A stretch of DNA of 64,000 bases from Sorghum bicolor (taxonomy: Eukaryota > Streptophyta > Magnoliopsida > Poales > Poaceae), in contig NC_012871.2 in NCBI RefSeq assembly GCF_000003195.3, positions 42,698,434 to 42,762,433 on the forward strand, written 5' to 3'. This document shows positions 22,571 through 33,700 of the stretch, one piece after another. The translations under genes were made by a program, and so were the position numbers. Within the stretch, counting starts at the first letter, position 1, and each line of letters begins with the position of its first letter. Below the pieces are notes generated by a model. That model did no database searches. It saw nothing but the letters and a program-made list of their open reading frames with translations, and had not been told where the DNA came from.

Positions 22571-23446
22571 GTAGCCCCTGAGTCTCTATTCGAGCGCTTG
22601 CGCTCGAGTGGAGGCTCTTTTTGGCGGTCGAGTTTCCGTGGGGGCACGCGAGCGACCCCGCGGGGGTAGCCCCCGAGCCCTTGGAGGAGTTTTTGACTCC
22701 TTCGAGGGTTATATTGCCTAATCTGCGGAAGCACTCTCGATGTCAATCATGAAGACGGGCTGAAAGCCGGGGTTGGTTTGTTTTGCGCGGGGGTCATGAC
22801 GTACTCCCGGTGGAGCGAGCGTCGTCTCCCCCAGATCAAGCTCCTAGCGGGTAATCCAAGTGAGAACCCGTGCCCCGTTCATGGGGGTCGGCTGTAGCCT
22901 GGAGGCATCCTTATAAAGCAGGGCCGACATGGTCGGGGTTACCGGTCTCGTTCGATAGAGTCCAGCGGCTCGATGCCTCCCTTCGGGGGGATTCCTCTCT
23001 ACCGTCTCGACTTTGCCTTGGACATCCCAGTGAGTCCTCGAGGCGGGCCTCGATTTTCGACCACTCGCTGGGCATCCCTGACCCTGGCACTCGAGATCGG
23101 CTGTCGAACCCATTTGGTGGGTTAGCCTGCGACCTCTCGAGATTTTAGCTGCAACGAATGCGTACCTTAGCTTACAAGGGAAGGAAGAGGCCGTGGCGGT
23201 TCGCCTTTTTGCCCGTTGGGCGCGCCTTTTTAGGCGGGAGCCGTTGCGACACTGTACCGGCACGGAATTCGTAGCGTCCCGTCTGTGAGAGAGATAAGGA
23301 CCGTTAGGCGGTGTATTTATTGGAGGAGTTACCGTATCCGTCGGATCCGCCCGTTGGTGGGTTGCCGTCTATAAATGTCCTGTGGTCTTCCTGTCGTTGC
23401 TCCTTCCACCTTCTGCCCTAGTCCTTGCCTTAGCTTCCTTGCCATC
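22571..23446 (+). promoter_or_regulatory. 3' UTR of element II with the antisense-ORF promoter
   Basis: Next to the LTR is the polypurine tract (minus strand AGGGGCTAC), then a short hairpin (arms 22590-22597 and 22600-22607). A plus-strand TATA box (TATAAAT) lies at 23370-23376. Before D inserted at 23447 it was about 130 bp from the ATG of the antisense ORF, now at 30772. The region matches, in inverted orientation, the 3' UTR of element I. Confidence 0.65.
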
Positions 23447-24110
23447 TGTTGGGTATTTTAAACGCAAACAGAAAAATCCGCAAGCGCACGGATACCGATG
23501 TAGCCTTCACCCGAGAGTATTCCAGAGTATCGATTTTCCACAGGGAACGTGAGTGTACTAATTAAGATCCAAGATCGCCCAAGGATAACTATATAATTAT
23601 TTTTGGTGGGAAGAGAGGAAGTTTCCTGAGAGTTCTCTAGTTGATCTAAGAATCAAGAATTACTTCAAGATTATCTATATCGGGACATCAGAGCACTAAC
23701 CACGGAAAGAGATGAGAAGGGGGCTAGGAAGGTCTGACTACGGTCCTACAAACACCGATCCGAACGTGGTGGAATAAGTCGACCGTTAGGGCTGTCACTA
23801 CCCTAAGGCTACCACAACAATCCGCAGGATTGGGTGCAATTCCAGGTAATCGCAAGACTAAACACCACGTCTAATCTATTAATTACTACTCTAGCGTTAT
23901 AAAGACTAGAGCACTTGATGCAAGCGGGAATCCAATAAATAACTTGAATGTAAATAAAAGTAATTAGAGAACTAAGGATTATGAATTGAAGAACCTGGAG
24001 AACGATGAAGAACAAACCAGATGCTGCAAAAGTATAATGTTGAGGAAGATCCGACAGATCCGGCTCCTCCTCCTCTGCTCTCCTCTTCTCTCTCCCTATT
24101 TTCTAGATTA

Positions 24111-24211
24111 CAACTAGAACTAACTAGAACTAGAACTAGAGGAACTAGAACTAGAACTAGATGAACTAGAACTAGATCTAGATGAACTAGAGGTAGAACT
24201 AGAAGAACTAG
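24111..24211. repeat. AACTAG-rich degenerate tandem repeat in the D LTR
   Basis: About 100 bp of imperfect 6-bp AACTAG units with GATG/GAGG interruptions. The same tract lies at 30094-30195 in the other LTR. It falls downstream of the TATA box when read on the minus strand, so it would be in the transcribed leader. Confidence 0.85.
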
Positions 24212-24425
24212 AGGGATCCTCTCTACTTGGATGAAGAATTGAAACCCTAGCTTTGATTCTGTAGAAGAGGTATGATCTCCAGGGGCCAGGGGGGTCTGGT
24301 TTTATAGTCCCTTCAAGTGAATCTGGGCCGTTGGATCAAACCGACATTGATCGTGTGGTTTTCCTTGATCCTTTAGGTCGGTGGAGCAATATCCCGAAAG
24401 AGAGTCCTGATTGGACTCTGGCTGA

Positions 24426-24458
24426 GGGCGGGCGCCCAGGAAAGGAGGGCGGGCGCCC
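24426..24458 (-). promoter_or_regulatory. Twin GGGCGGGCGCCC motif, 21 bp apart
   Basis: Copies at 24426-24437 and 24447-24458, start to start 21 bp, lie 120-160 bp upstream of the TATA box of the D LTR. The same pair with the same 21-bp step occurs at 30411/30432 (other D LTR), 62076/62097 (solo LTR G) and, reversed, 57212/57233 (LTR F). This looks like a paired binding site on one face of the helix; the factor is unknown. Confidence 0.7.
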
Positions 24459-24728
24459 TGTCCCTGTGTCCTCTCGGCCTCCGCTTCGGTCCCGTGGCTT
24501 CTGGAGTCTTCTAGATGATATAAAATTGCGCGGCACGTTAATATCTCTATGTAAACCCGACGTGTGGGCCTTTCTTCCGTATTTCCTGATAACTCCCTGC
24601 AGAAATAGACAAACACCAAAACTTGTGGAATTCTGTCAGATAAAACCCTAAGTCTAGGTGTTGGTTGCATTTGGATCCTTTTCTATGATTAGTTGATGGT
24701 TAAATGTGAGCATTAAGGACCATCAACA

Positions 24729-26570
24729 AGCTCCCCAAGCTTAACCTTTGCTCGTCCCTGAGCAAAGATGAACTCAAGAGTTTCTGCAGTGGTTTCATAA
24801 CTTAAAGATACACATGCATTTAAACAAGATCTTATCTCTGGTTAGAGTAAACTGTTAAGACTTAAAACTTACTCATTTACCTTTCACCATGGGACTTGTA
24901 ACCGTCACTTCTGTCTTGAGTAGTTAAAAGATAGAACGGTCTAGTCAAGCACCATGTCTCTTATTCTTGATCAGCTATAGCTCTGGAGTTTTTGCAGATT
25001 TTCAAATAAAACTCAGAGATTCCTTGTATGACTCTCTCTAGTCTCTCTTTTGAGGTATTTCTGATCCTTACCAAGGCAGTAATGGTATATGCCTTCTCTC
25101 AAAGTATGTGGTATTTGTAGTATAAGGCATAGTGACATTGCCTTCTCTCTCACCCTACTCTAATAAGGCTTTTGATATCTGGAGCTCATAGGTGGGAGAC
25201 AGCTAATACATACTTACAAGACATTTATTGCATAGTCAAACCATGGATCCAGAAGAACAAGTCAATAAGTCAAATCAAGATGTGCATGTGTGGCGAATGA
25301 ATGGTGTATGGTGATGATGGTGATAACAATGGTGAAAGTCTAATTCTACTTGTGCTCTTTTGAGGGGATACATACCTTTCTTGCTCTTTTAAAACTTTTT
25401 GAGGAGAATGAGATGCTCTATATTTTCTTTTTTTTCTTTTCTCTCAGGTGGGTATCTTGTACCCCTAATTCTACTGTCGGACACTTGTCCATTTTTACCT
25501 CTCATCTCACTTTTTCTTTTCTTTCGAGGTTCCGGGCACTTGCCCCTTTTTATTTGCTCGTATCTTTTTTTTCTTTTCTTTTTTTAGAGCACTCATCTCA
25601 TGAGATAATATAGCAAGTGGTAGTAACAAGATAACTTGAGCATTTATTTCACAAGGGAAAACAGAAATGTTTTTGGCTATTCTCTCCCTGATTAGGAGTA
25701 GAATATTTTTGGGTGGTTCTGGAGATGGAAATGGATGGATATATGTGGATGCATACTTCCGGAGTAGAAGCAACATGTATGAGTGAACATGCAAGTGAAT
25801 CTTGATTTTAACCACATGACAAGCTCCTAAGGGTCTACACAGCTTGACCACACTCAATGCTCATAAGCAGTAAAAAGTAAATGTGTGGCTCAAAGTCTAG
25901 CAAGCATGTATATATGGCTGTGGTAGGAATTTAAACTCTCATCATACAAGAACTCATCATGTAACATTTTAAAGATTTTCAAAGATAAAATTCTCCAGAA
26001 TTCTAGCATCTCTAGGAACAGATAAACAGCAGCTCAACCTTCCCATATCATATCCGTTAACGACTTAGACTTCAGATCAAGTACTCTCCCCACAAGTTCA
26101 GGTTTAGAGCAAATCTTAATTCATAACAGTGATGCCTAAACTTGAGAGAGATTTCAATTTTGAGAACTAGCCATGGTAGAGCAATTATTCATCATTTCAA
26201 TGTGAGAGCTTATCATGAGGGTTCATAGCAGACTTTATTTATTTATTTATTTAGCAAACTAAGCAAAGATATATATATAAGCACAAAATCTTTATTTGGG
26301 TTTCTATGATTATGCATCATTTTATTATTAGAGTAAAGTATAAACGTGAGTAGAATACTTAGCTGGATAAATAGGGGTGCTCTCCCCCAAGCTGGATTTT
26401 GACGTAGTTTCTTCTGATGTAGCTAGCAGGTGGCGGAGGTGTATTTGAATGTCGGCAGCACCCTGACAGCGATTAGGATATCCTCCGTCTGCTAGTCTTC
26501 TTTAATCCTTGAATTCTCTTGGCAAGGCGTTCGGTGTTTTTAAGTCCTCCGAACGGGACTCTCCGTTTTC
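24729..26570 (-). other. Polypurine tract and 3' untranslated region of D
   Basis: The tract AAGCTTGGGGAGCT (minus) touches the LTR at 24729. The rest has no credible protein frame. It includes T-rich blocks at 25420-25590 and a further CTCCCCCAAGCT motif at 26384. Bases 24790-25240 are homologous, in reverse, to 56505-56950 of element F. Confidence 0.7.
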
Positions 26571-27606
26571 TCAGTCGTCCTGGGATTCGCTGGATGGCGT
26601 AGTCGGTGGTTCCGGCGGCGCCTGCTCTTCATGTATAACTATCTTCTCTCTCCACACCTGACTCGCTGCTACGGTCTCTTCACGACAATTCTGATCAAGC
26701 TGTATGTCTTCAGACCTTACTACTTCTCCTTCGGAGTCTACCCATCCGTCCTTGATGATTTGCCTCCTCTGGTTGCGGTTGCGTCGTCGTCTTCTTGTCC
26801 TGACCTGCTTAGAGTCTTCAACTATATAGTTAGGGTCAGTAAAACAGTGGCGTACCTTCTCTGAGAGGAAGTGCATGTGGACTTCTCTAGTTCCAATGTA
26901 TATGATTGCTTTAATGGTGCTAAAGAACGGTCTTCCAAGGATGATGGGTGGATCGTACTCGTCTTCTCCCATGTCAATAATCTTCAATCTTTCAGAATGT
27001 CTGATCTGCCATCTGGAGCTGAATGTATGTTGGTTGTAGGGACATGGTTCCATGCAGGAGCTGATAAGTGACTGCGGCCATTATGTTGACGTTAGATCCG
27101 GTGTTGTAGAGTGTCTTCTGAAAAGAATATCCGTTGATTGTGCACTCGATGCTTGGAACACCAGGGTCGTCCTTCTTGATCAAGAAAGGTGACTTGAGTT
27201 GACGATCTTGACCTCCTTGAGCTGCAGTGACCATCTTAGCTGACTCGGTACACATTTGCTTGTTCCTATTCCTCCTGTTGGTCCTCTTCCTTGGTTCATG
27301 TCGGAATTGCTCTGGGATTTTGTGTAGTCTTGTTTCTTGAAGGAAAATGTCTCCTTCTTCCCCTTGATGTAGAAACTAATCTTGGTAGCACTAGCGTAGA
27401 TGATAGCTCCCGAAGTGTTTAGGAATGGCCTCCAAGGTACCAACTCGGACGTAGAGGTTCTTCAATATTCCCTTGGGCATAATGTTGACGCTGGAGCCAA
27501 AGTTGTAGAGTGCTTCTAGGAAGTCCACCATGCCGATGGAGATCGGGATGACGGTGCGTCCTGGATCGCCTCTCTTAACCAGAAGAAGGTCAGTAATTAC
27601 TTCCAC
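26571..27606 (-). pseudogene. Duplicated protease remnants of D
   Basis: Two aspartic-protease-like units follow each other in different frames. The first (27606 to about 27330) has LYNFGSSVNIMP and later RPFLNTSGAIIYA. The second (27200 to about 26820) has LYNTGSNVNIM and later IILGRPFFSTIKAIIYIG. In both, the expected catalytic Asp is Asn (27502-27504 and 27103-27105). A basic then acidic tail follows to 26571. Athila-type proteases normally occur once, between gag and RT. No RT follows. Confidence 0.75.
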
Positions 27607-29405
27607 AATGGGGTTACTCTCATAGTTACGTCCTCAAGCATCTCAAGGCAGTGATTGCCTGTGTGTGCAGTATCTCCATTGTGTTTGTACTCGTAGATCT
27701 AGGTTCTTCACTTGGTGTAGTCTGGGAGTTGTAAAAGTCCTTCATAGTTTGCTTAAAGTGTACCTGCTCATAGAGACAAGGCAGAGATCAAGTGCATGGG
27801 CCCTGTTGGTGGAAAACACCAACAGAACCAAAAGTGTATTTGTTCTCTCTAACATTAAGCATAGTGAGAAAGACAAAGTTGATGGATAATAAGACCATGA
27901 GTGTAACATTTAAAACATTTGTCAGATCAGATCACTCAACCTTATGGAAAGATAATCTATCTAAGTAAATATTTTTTTCTTTACATGACTATCATTTTCC
28001 AAAGATTAAGTGTGCAACATTTTAGTTCATATGATTAGGAGTGTGGGATCACAAAGATGAAAGGACTAAACATGTTGAATCGATTGGGTTGGTTAATCTA
28101 GAGTTGTAAATCATACATGTTTGTCTCTTTTATTCATGTGAACGCCAGAATCAAGGAGAAGCTTATAGAAGTGATAGTCAAGTACCTTAAGATGTTACCA
28201 TACTTGAAGAGTGATGGTACAGTATCACCTTGTGGAAGCTTTCCTCTCTTAGCGGTTGTGCATTGTGTTTGTGGCACCTCCATGGATCATCTCTTGTGAG
28301 CTATGCCTTCCTTGTGTAAATTGTTCAACTTCATGTGTGTCTCTCTTTGTCTCCAATGTGAGTTTATCTCAGGACTTCCCAGGTTGATATTGAAAGTATT
28401 CCTGCAAGGGTTAGTCCAACAAAATATCCAGTATCTACTATAGCATACTATTGGCTCAAAGATCAACCTAGACACCATGTCTAATTTGATTTAGGAGGGC
28501 ATTTTAACCTAAGCTTCATGCTTAATTTAAACTCCCTTGGAAGTAAGATCATCAGCCCTAAACTAAGCACCATGCTTAATTAAGAGATAAATGAAACTAC
28601 TCCAACCTAGACATATACTAAAGCAAATAAAGGTACCATGAGAGCATTTATAGAGATCTACTCAAGTGGTGATGAAGTAGTGTGATTAGTATTTAACAAA
28701 ATGAGCATGTCTCAAAGGTAGGGACAACCAACATAGTAACATGGCAAAGGATGTTTTTATGTAAAGTACTCCCCCAAGCTTGAACTTTGCAAAATTCAAG
28801 TTTGGATGAATTTAATTCAATGTTGCATGATGATTGGTTGGACATACCTTGTGCTTGTCATTCATCCGATCTTCTTGCTCCAATCCTGGAAAGGTTAGTG
28901 ACAAGAATACCCGAAGGAATATTTTTACAATTATCCTATATATGCTCAATTCACAAGGTAATGTTGCAAATAATTAAAAGCTCATGTTACGATCTAATCA
29001 GTGCTTGTTTTAGGACACTAAGCTTGTCCTTGGGAAACCATCAATTTATGTCAGTGAAGTGGTTTCCCCTCCAACACTGACTTATATCAAGATCAACTCG
29101 ACGAGATCTGCAAAATTTATTATAGACATATGCATCGACAACCGCCCTTTTAAAGTTTTTATAAATAGAAAGGAAGAGAGGGTTGGAGATCTCGAATGTG
29201 GTGATGTTGGAAAGACCAATGGATTGTGAAGATGTTGCATATGAGCATGGAGTAAATGAAGTGGCTATGAAATAAATTCCATGCTCATTAATGCTTAGAG
29301 TGAAATCCATGTGGTATGGTGAAAATGATAAGGTGAGTGTGGTTAAAAAAGGAAAAGAAAAAAGGATACACAGACGACTTGGTTCGAAACTAGCACAGCT
29401 ACCGT
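27607..29405 (-). other. 5' internal region of D without recognisable gag
   Basis: Between the primer site and the protease remnants I find no frame resembling gag. A third polypurine-like motif (ACTCCCCCAAGCTTG) lies at 28768-28782, so part of this stretch may come from the 3' end of another copy. AT-rich, otherwise featureless. Confidence 0.55.
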
Positions 29406-29423
29406 TCCCCGGCAACGGCGCCA
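29406..29423 (-). promoter_or_regulatory. Primer binding site of D (tRNA-Asp type)
   Basis: Read on the minus strand: TGGCGCCGTTGCCGGGGA, seven bases after the LTR end at 29431. It matches the complement of the 3' end of plant aspartate tRNA and fixes D's orientation as minus. Confidence 0.9.
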
Positions 29424-29430
29424 GAAAGCT

Positions 29431-30713
29431 TGTTGGGTATTTTAAACGCAAACAGAAAAATCCGCAAGCGCACGGATACCGATGTAGCCTTCACCCGGGA
29501 GTATTCCAGAGTATCGATTTTCCACAGGGAACGTGAGTGTACTAATTAAGATCCAAGATCGCCCAAGGATAACTATATAATTATTTTTGGTGGGAAGAGA
29601 GGAAGTTTCCTGAGAGTTCTCTAGTTGATTTAAGAATCAAGAATTACTTCAAGATTATCTATATCGGGACATCAGAGCACTAACCACGGAAAGAGATGAG
29701 AAGGGGGCTAGGAAGGTCTGACTACGGTCCTACAAACACCGATCCGAACGTGGTGGAATACGTCGACCGTTAGGGCTGTCACTACCCTAAGGCTACCACA
29801 ACAATCCGCAGGATTGGGTGCAATTCCAGGTAATCGCAAGACTAAACACCACGTCTAATCTATTAATTACTACTCTAGCGTTATAAAGACTAGAGCACTT
29901 GATGCAAGCGGGAATCCAATAAATAACTTGAATGTAAATAAAAGTAATTAGAGAACTTAGGATTATGAATTGAAGAACCTGGAGAACGATGAAGAACAAA
30001 CCAGATGCTGCAAAAGTATAATGTTGAGGAAGATCCGACAGATCCGGCTCCTCCTCCTCTGCTCTCCTCTTCTCTCTCCCTATTTTCTAGATTACAACTA
30101 GAACTAACTAGAACTAGAACTAGAGGAACTAGAACTAGAACTAGATGAACTAGAACTAGATCTAGATGAACTAGAGGTAGAACTAGAAGAACTAGAGGGA
30201 TCCTCTCTACTTGGATGAAGAATTGAAACCCTAGCTTTGATTCTGTAGAAGAGGTATGATCTCCAGGGGCCAGGGGGGGTCTGGTTTTATAGTCCCTTCA
30301 AGTGAATCTGGGCCGTTGGATCAAACCGACATTGATCGTGTGGTTTTCCTTGATCCTTTAGGTCGGTGGAGCAATATCCCGAAAGAGAGTCCTGATTGGA
30401 CTCTGGCTGAGGGCGGGCGCCCAGGAAAGGAGGGCGGGCGCCCTGTCCCTGTGTCCTCTCGGCCTCCGCTTCGGTCTCGTGGCTTCTGGAGTCTTCTAGA
30501 TGATAGAAAATTGCGCGACACGTTAATATCTCTATGTAAACCCGACGTGTGGGCCTTTCTTCCGTATTTCCTGATCACTCCCTGCAGAAATAGACAAACA
30601 CCAAAACTTGTGGAATTATGTCAGATAAAACCCTAAGTCTAGGTGTTGGTTGCATTTGGATCCTTTTCTATGATTAGTTGATGGTTAAATGTGAGCATTA
30701 AGGACCGTCAACA
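29431..30713 (-). repeat. 5' LTR of D
   Basis: It is about 99 percent identical to 23447-24728, one base longer because of an extra G in a G run. It ends CGTCAACA and is followed by the target duplication CCATC. Confidence 0.93.
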
Positions 30714-30771
30714 CCATCTCGCACGCGCGCACCCTCGAGCAGTAGTGAAGTCGCCTTTCTCCCACCTGAAG

Positions 30772-33700
30772 ATGCCTGTGAGTTTCATCGCCGCCGATGA
30801 CTGGCGCCCGTCGTCGATGATGGAGCGCCGGCTGTTGGAGCTCGAGAGGGAGGGACTCCTACGCCCCCGCACTTCGTCACCGCGGCGAGAGTGGATCGCG
30901 CCGGCGGCGGCCACCGGGAGCCAAGGCCGCCCAAGGGATATGTGGTTTCTTTCGCCAAGGTCCATCGCCATGGCTTGGGATCCCCTCCGAGCCGCTTTAT
31001 GCTGGCGCTTTGCCATCACTACGGCGTGGAGCTCCAACACTTCTCGCCGAACACCATCACCGCCGTGGCGGTTTTCGCCGCGGTGTGTGAAGGCTATCTG
31101 GGGATGATGCCGCATTGGGACCTGTGGCTTCACCTGTACCGGGGCAAGCTCTTCAATGCCCCCAGCTGGACCGCAGGGGTGAGGAAACCGGTGCGGGCCG
31201 GGTACCTCAACCTGGTGCTGAAGACCGGCAAGTCGGAGAAGCCGCGGGAGTACATCCCCGTGGGGTTGACGTCGAACCACGCCGGATGGGACTCCCAATG
31301 GTTCTACTTATGGAACGACGACGACCTCCTCCGTGCCTACACCGGGCGTTTGATCTCGGAGTGTCCGGATCACTGGAAGTATGGCGTCGTCCAGGCCCAC
31401 CAACCGCGGCTTGACCCCTCCTCGACGCCTTGAAGAAGCTACGCGAGGAAGGCCTAACAGCTGCTCTCGTCCACTCAGCCGTCCATCATCGGAGGGTTCT
31501 CCCGTTGATGTCTCGGCTGTTGAGGATGGACGAGATGGGTCCCGGTGTTTCGTCCCGGGATCTCGAGGCTTGCCGGATGTCTAACAAGGCTCCGGCGGAT
31601 GATGAGGTTGCGGCCCGAGTCAAGGCGGCCGTTGCTGGCGACTTCCAGCCAGAGCACATCGACGGCTTCCCTATGAGGCCTGACAAGGGATCAATCGATC
31701 TGGTAAGTTCTTTTCTCGCTTATGGCTTCGATTCTAGATTTTCTTCGATCCTTCTTAAAGCCTGTCTTTGCTCGTGCAGGGACCGATCGATGCTCGATCC
31801 TCGAGGCCTCCGGTAAAGGAGGATGAGGTCGATCGCAACAAGCGGCGCGAGTCCACAGAAAAGCAGAAGTCCGCAAAGGACTTAGAAAAGAAAAAGGAAA
31901 AGAAGAAGAATCTCGATCGCCAAGCATTAGAGACGCGTCGAGCAAAGTCTAGGCAAAGGGGGGAGCCTGAAGAAGAATCCCCCGATGAGGATGATGGCGG
32001 TGACGGTGACGACGACAGCGACGATTCCGAGGGAATGGCGTCTCGTCTCGACCGGATCCTCGAGGGCCCGCCTCAGACCGGCGTCGATGTCCCGCGGACG
32101 GGAGTCCCAAAGGGGGCGCAAAGCCGGTATCGTGAGAGTCAGCAGAGGGAGTCGTCTCCATGCTACTCCCGCGCCGACACTCCCCTAGGGGCTGCGCCAG
32201 GTCGGACCGTCCCCCGCCCCCAACCTCCTCCCGCGTCTAAGGCGGGCCACCGGGTTAAGTCCCTGGCGTTGGGGCCGCTGACTCGTGGTCGCGCCGCGGC
32301 TTCGAGTAAGGGGGAACGGAAGACGTCGAGCCGAGACCGGCGCCCGCTCGCGAGGGGCCCGGAGCCTCGACGCGGGGCGGCTCGAGGCCTACAGGTCGAG
32401 GCACCGGTAGGCGGGTCGCCCTTCCTATGGGGTAAGATTTTCGACGTTATGATCCTCACCCTTCGATGTCTTTGCATTCTCTTTGGTAACGGCTTCTCTT
32501 TCGCTTGTTCCTCTCTCCTCAGTTTGAAGCAGACGCTCGAACAGGCCCAGCCCTCGATGGCCAAGAGGCTTAAGGTGGGAGCGACCCCCAAAGACTCAGG
32601 TTAGCGGTTCATTCCCATCATCATGGGAGTTGTGTTGTCCTTATGTCAATCATCATGGCGACTAACTTTTGTTTTCGAGTGCTTGCAGGATCCTCCGATC
32701 CTAGGCCGTCGGCTGGTGTCGAGAGTGCCCTGCCTCGTCCATTGGTGGGGGAGTCCGCCCCGCCGTCGCCGAAGCGGGTTGAGACGCCTGGCCCCCAAGA
32801 GCAGGAGGGAGCCCCCGAGCCTCCCCGATCTGGAGTCGAGGGGGATCCTATCTCAATAAGCGACGGGTCAGGCGGCGACGGACCTTCAAAAGAGGCTCGA
32901 TCCATGGACGAGGAGGTCGAGGCTCCCCCTGCGGTGAAGCGGACGCTGTGGCCCATCGGGCTCTATTCTGTCGAGGAGCAGAAGAAGAGGGAGGAGGAGG
33001 AGCCCGAGCGGGAGACGCGACAACAGCTGCAGGAGGGGCAGCAGCAACCGTAGCAGGAAGGAGAAGGAAGAGAGGATGGGCGGCGGCCGGAGGGGTCCCA
33101 GCTCGAGGAGCTGTTAGAGCAGGACCGACAGCAGGAGCTGCGGGAGCTCCAGGAGCAGCAGCAGCAGAGGAGCCAGCAGTTAGAGGAACTGCTCAAGCCG
33201 TGACCTCACAGTCCGCCTCAGCCAGTGCCGCCAACGCCACAGGAGCCCAAAGCCAGGGAGGAGGGTCTGCCGGTTTATGGTCCACCGACCCCGGCATGGC
33301 TCCGTCCGGGAGCGCCCGCTTTGATCACAGCTGAGTCAGGGCGGGCGAACGGTGTGGTGGCGCTTGCCTGTATGATGCGCACCCCCGTCGACCGTCAGTC
33401 CGAGATCAAGGGCACGATCTACGGCATTGAAGGGATCGCTCCCGGGTTCCTTCGAGAGCGTCGGTCGTGGGAGGACCACATTCCCCCTGAGGAAGACGAA
33501 GCCAGGACGTCGGGCGGCGGTGGTGCTGGCAAGACGGGGACTTGGAAGATGGTGGATGATGACGGGCGGTTCCCCTCCCTCATCGACCTGTTTTTGCGTC
33601 ACGGGGGGTCGCTCGAGACCGTCGAAGAACTCATCCGAGGCGTCAAGGTGCGCGCGGATCAAGAAATGGAAAACTGGTGCCCTGACCGGATCCGTATTTA

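Larger units (their letters stand above)
23447..24728 (-). repeat. 3' LTR of D
   Basis: Bounded by TGTTGGG on the left and CATCAACA on the right; read on the minus strand it starts TGTTGATGG. TATA box (minus) at 24300-24306. It holds the AACTAG-rich repeat and the twin GGGCGGGCGCCC motif described separately. Confidence 0.93.
23447..30713 (-). mobile_element. Non-autonomous Athila-like LTR element D, complete with TSD
   Basis: Two LTRs of 1282 and 1283 bp flank a 4.7 kb internal region. The 5-bp duplication CCATC lies at 23442-23446 and 30714-30718. The primer site (29406-29423, minus) is complementary to aspartate tRNA, common in Athila-type elements. The internal region has only protease-like remnants and no RT, RNase H or integrase. 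I count about 12 differences between the LTRs, roughly 0.9 percent, so the insertion is young. A young element without pol must have been moved by proteins of another copy. Confidence 0.88.

Noticed and set aside
24111..24211. AACTAG repeat as a possible CRISPR-like array
   Set aside because: Units are 6 bp without unique spacers, and the tract is part of an LTR.
26631..26864. Small plus-strand frames over the D protease region
   Set aside because: Antisense shadows of the protease remnants.
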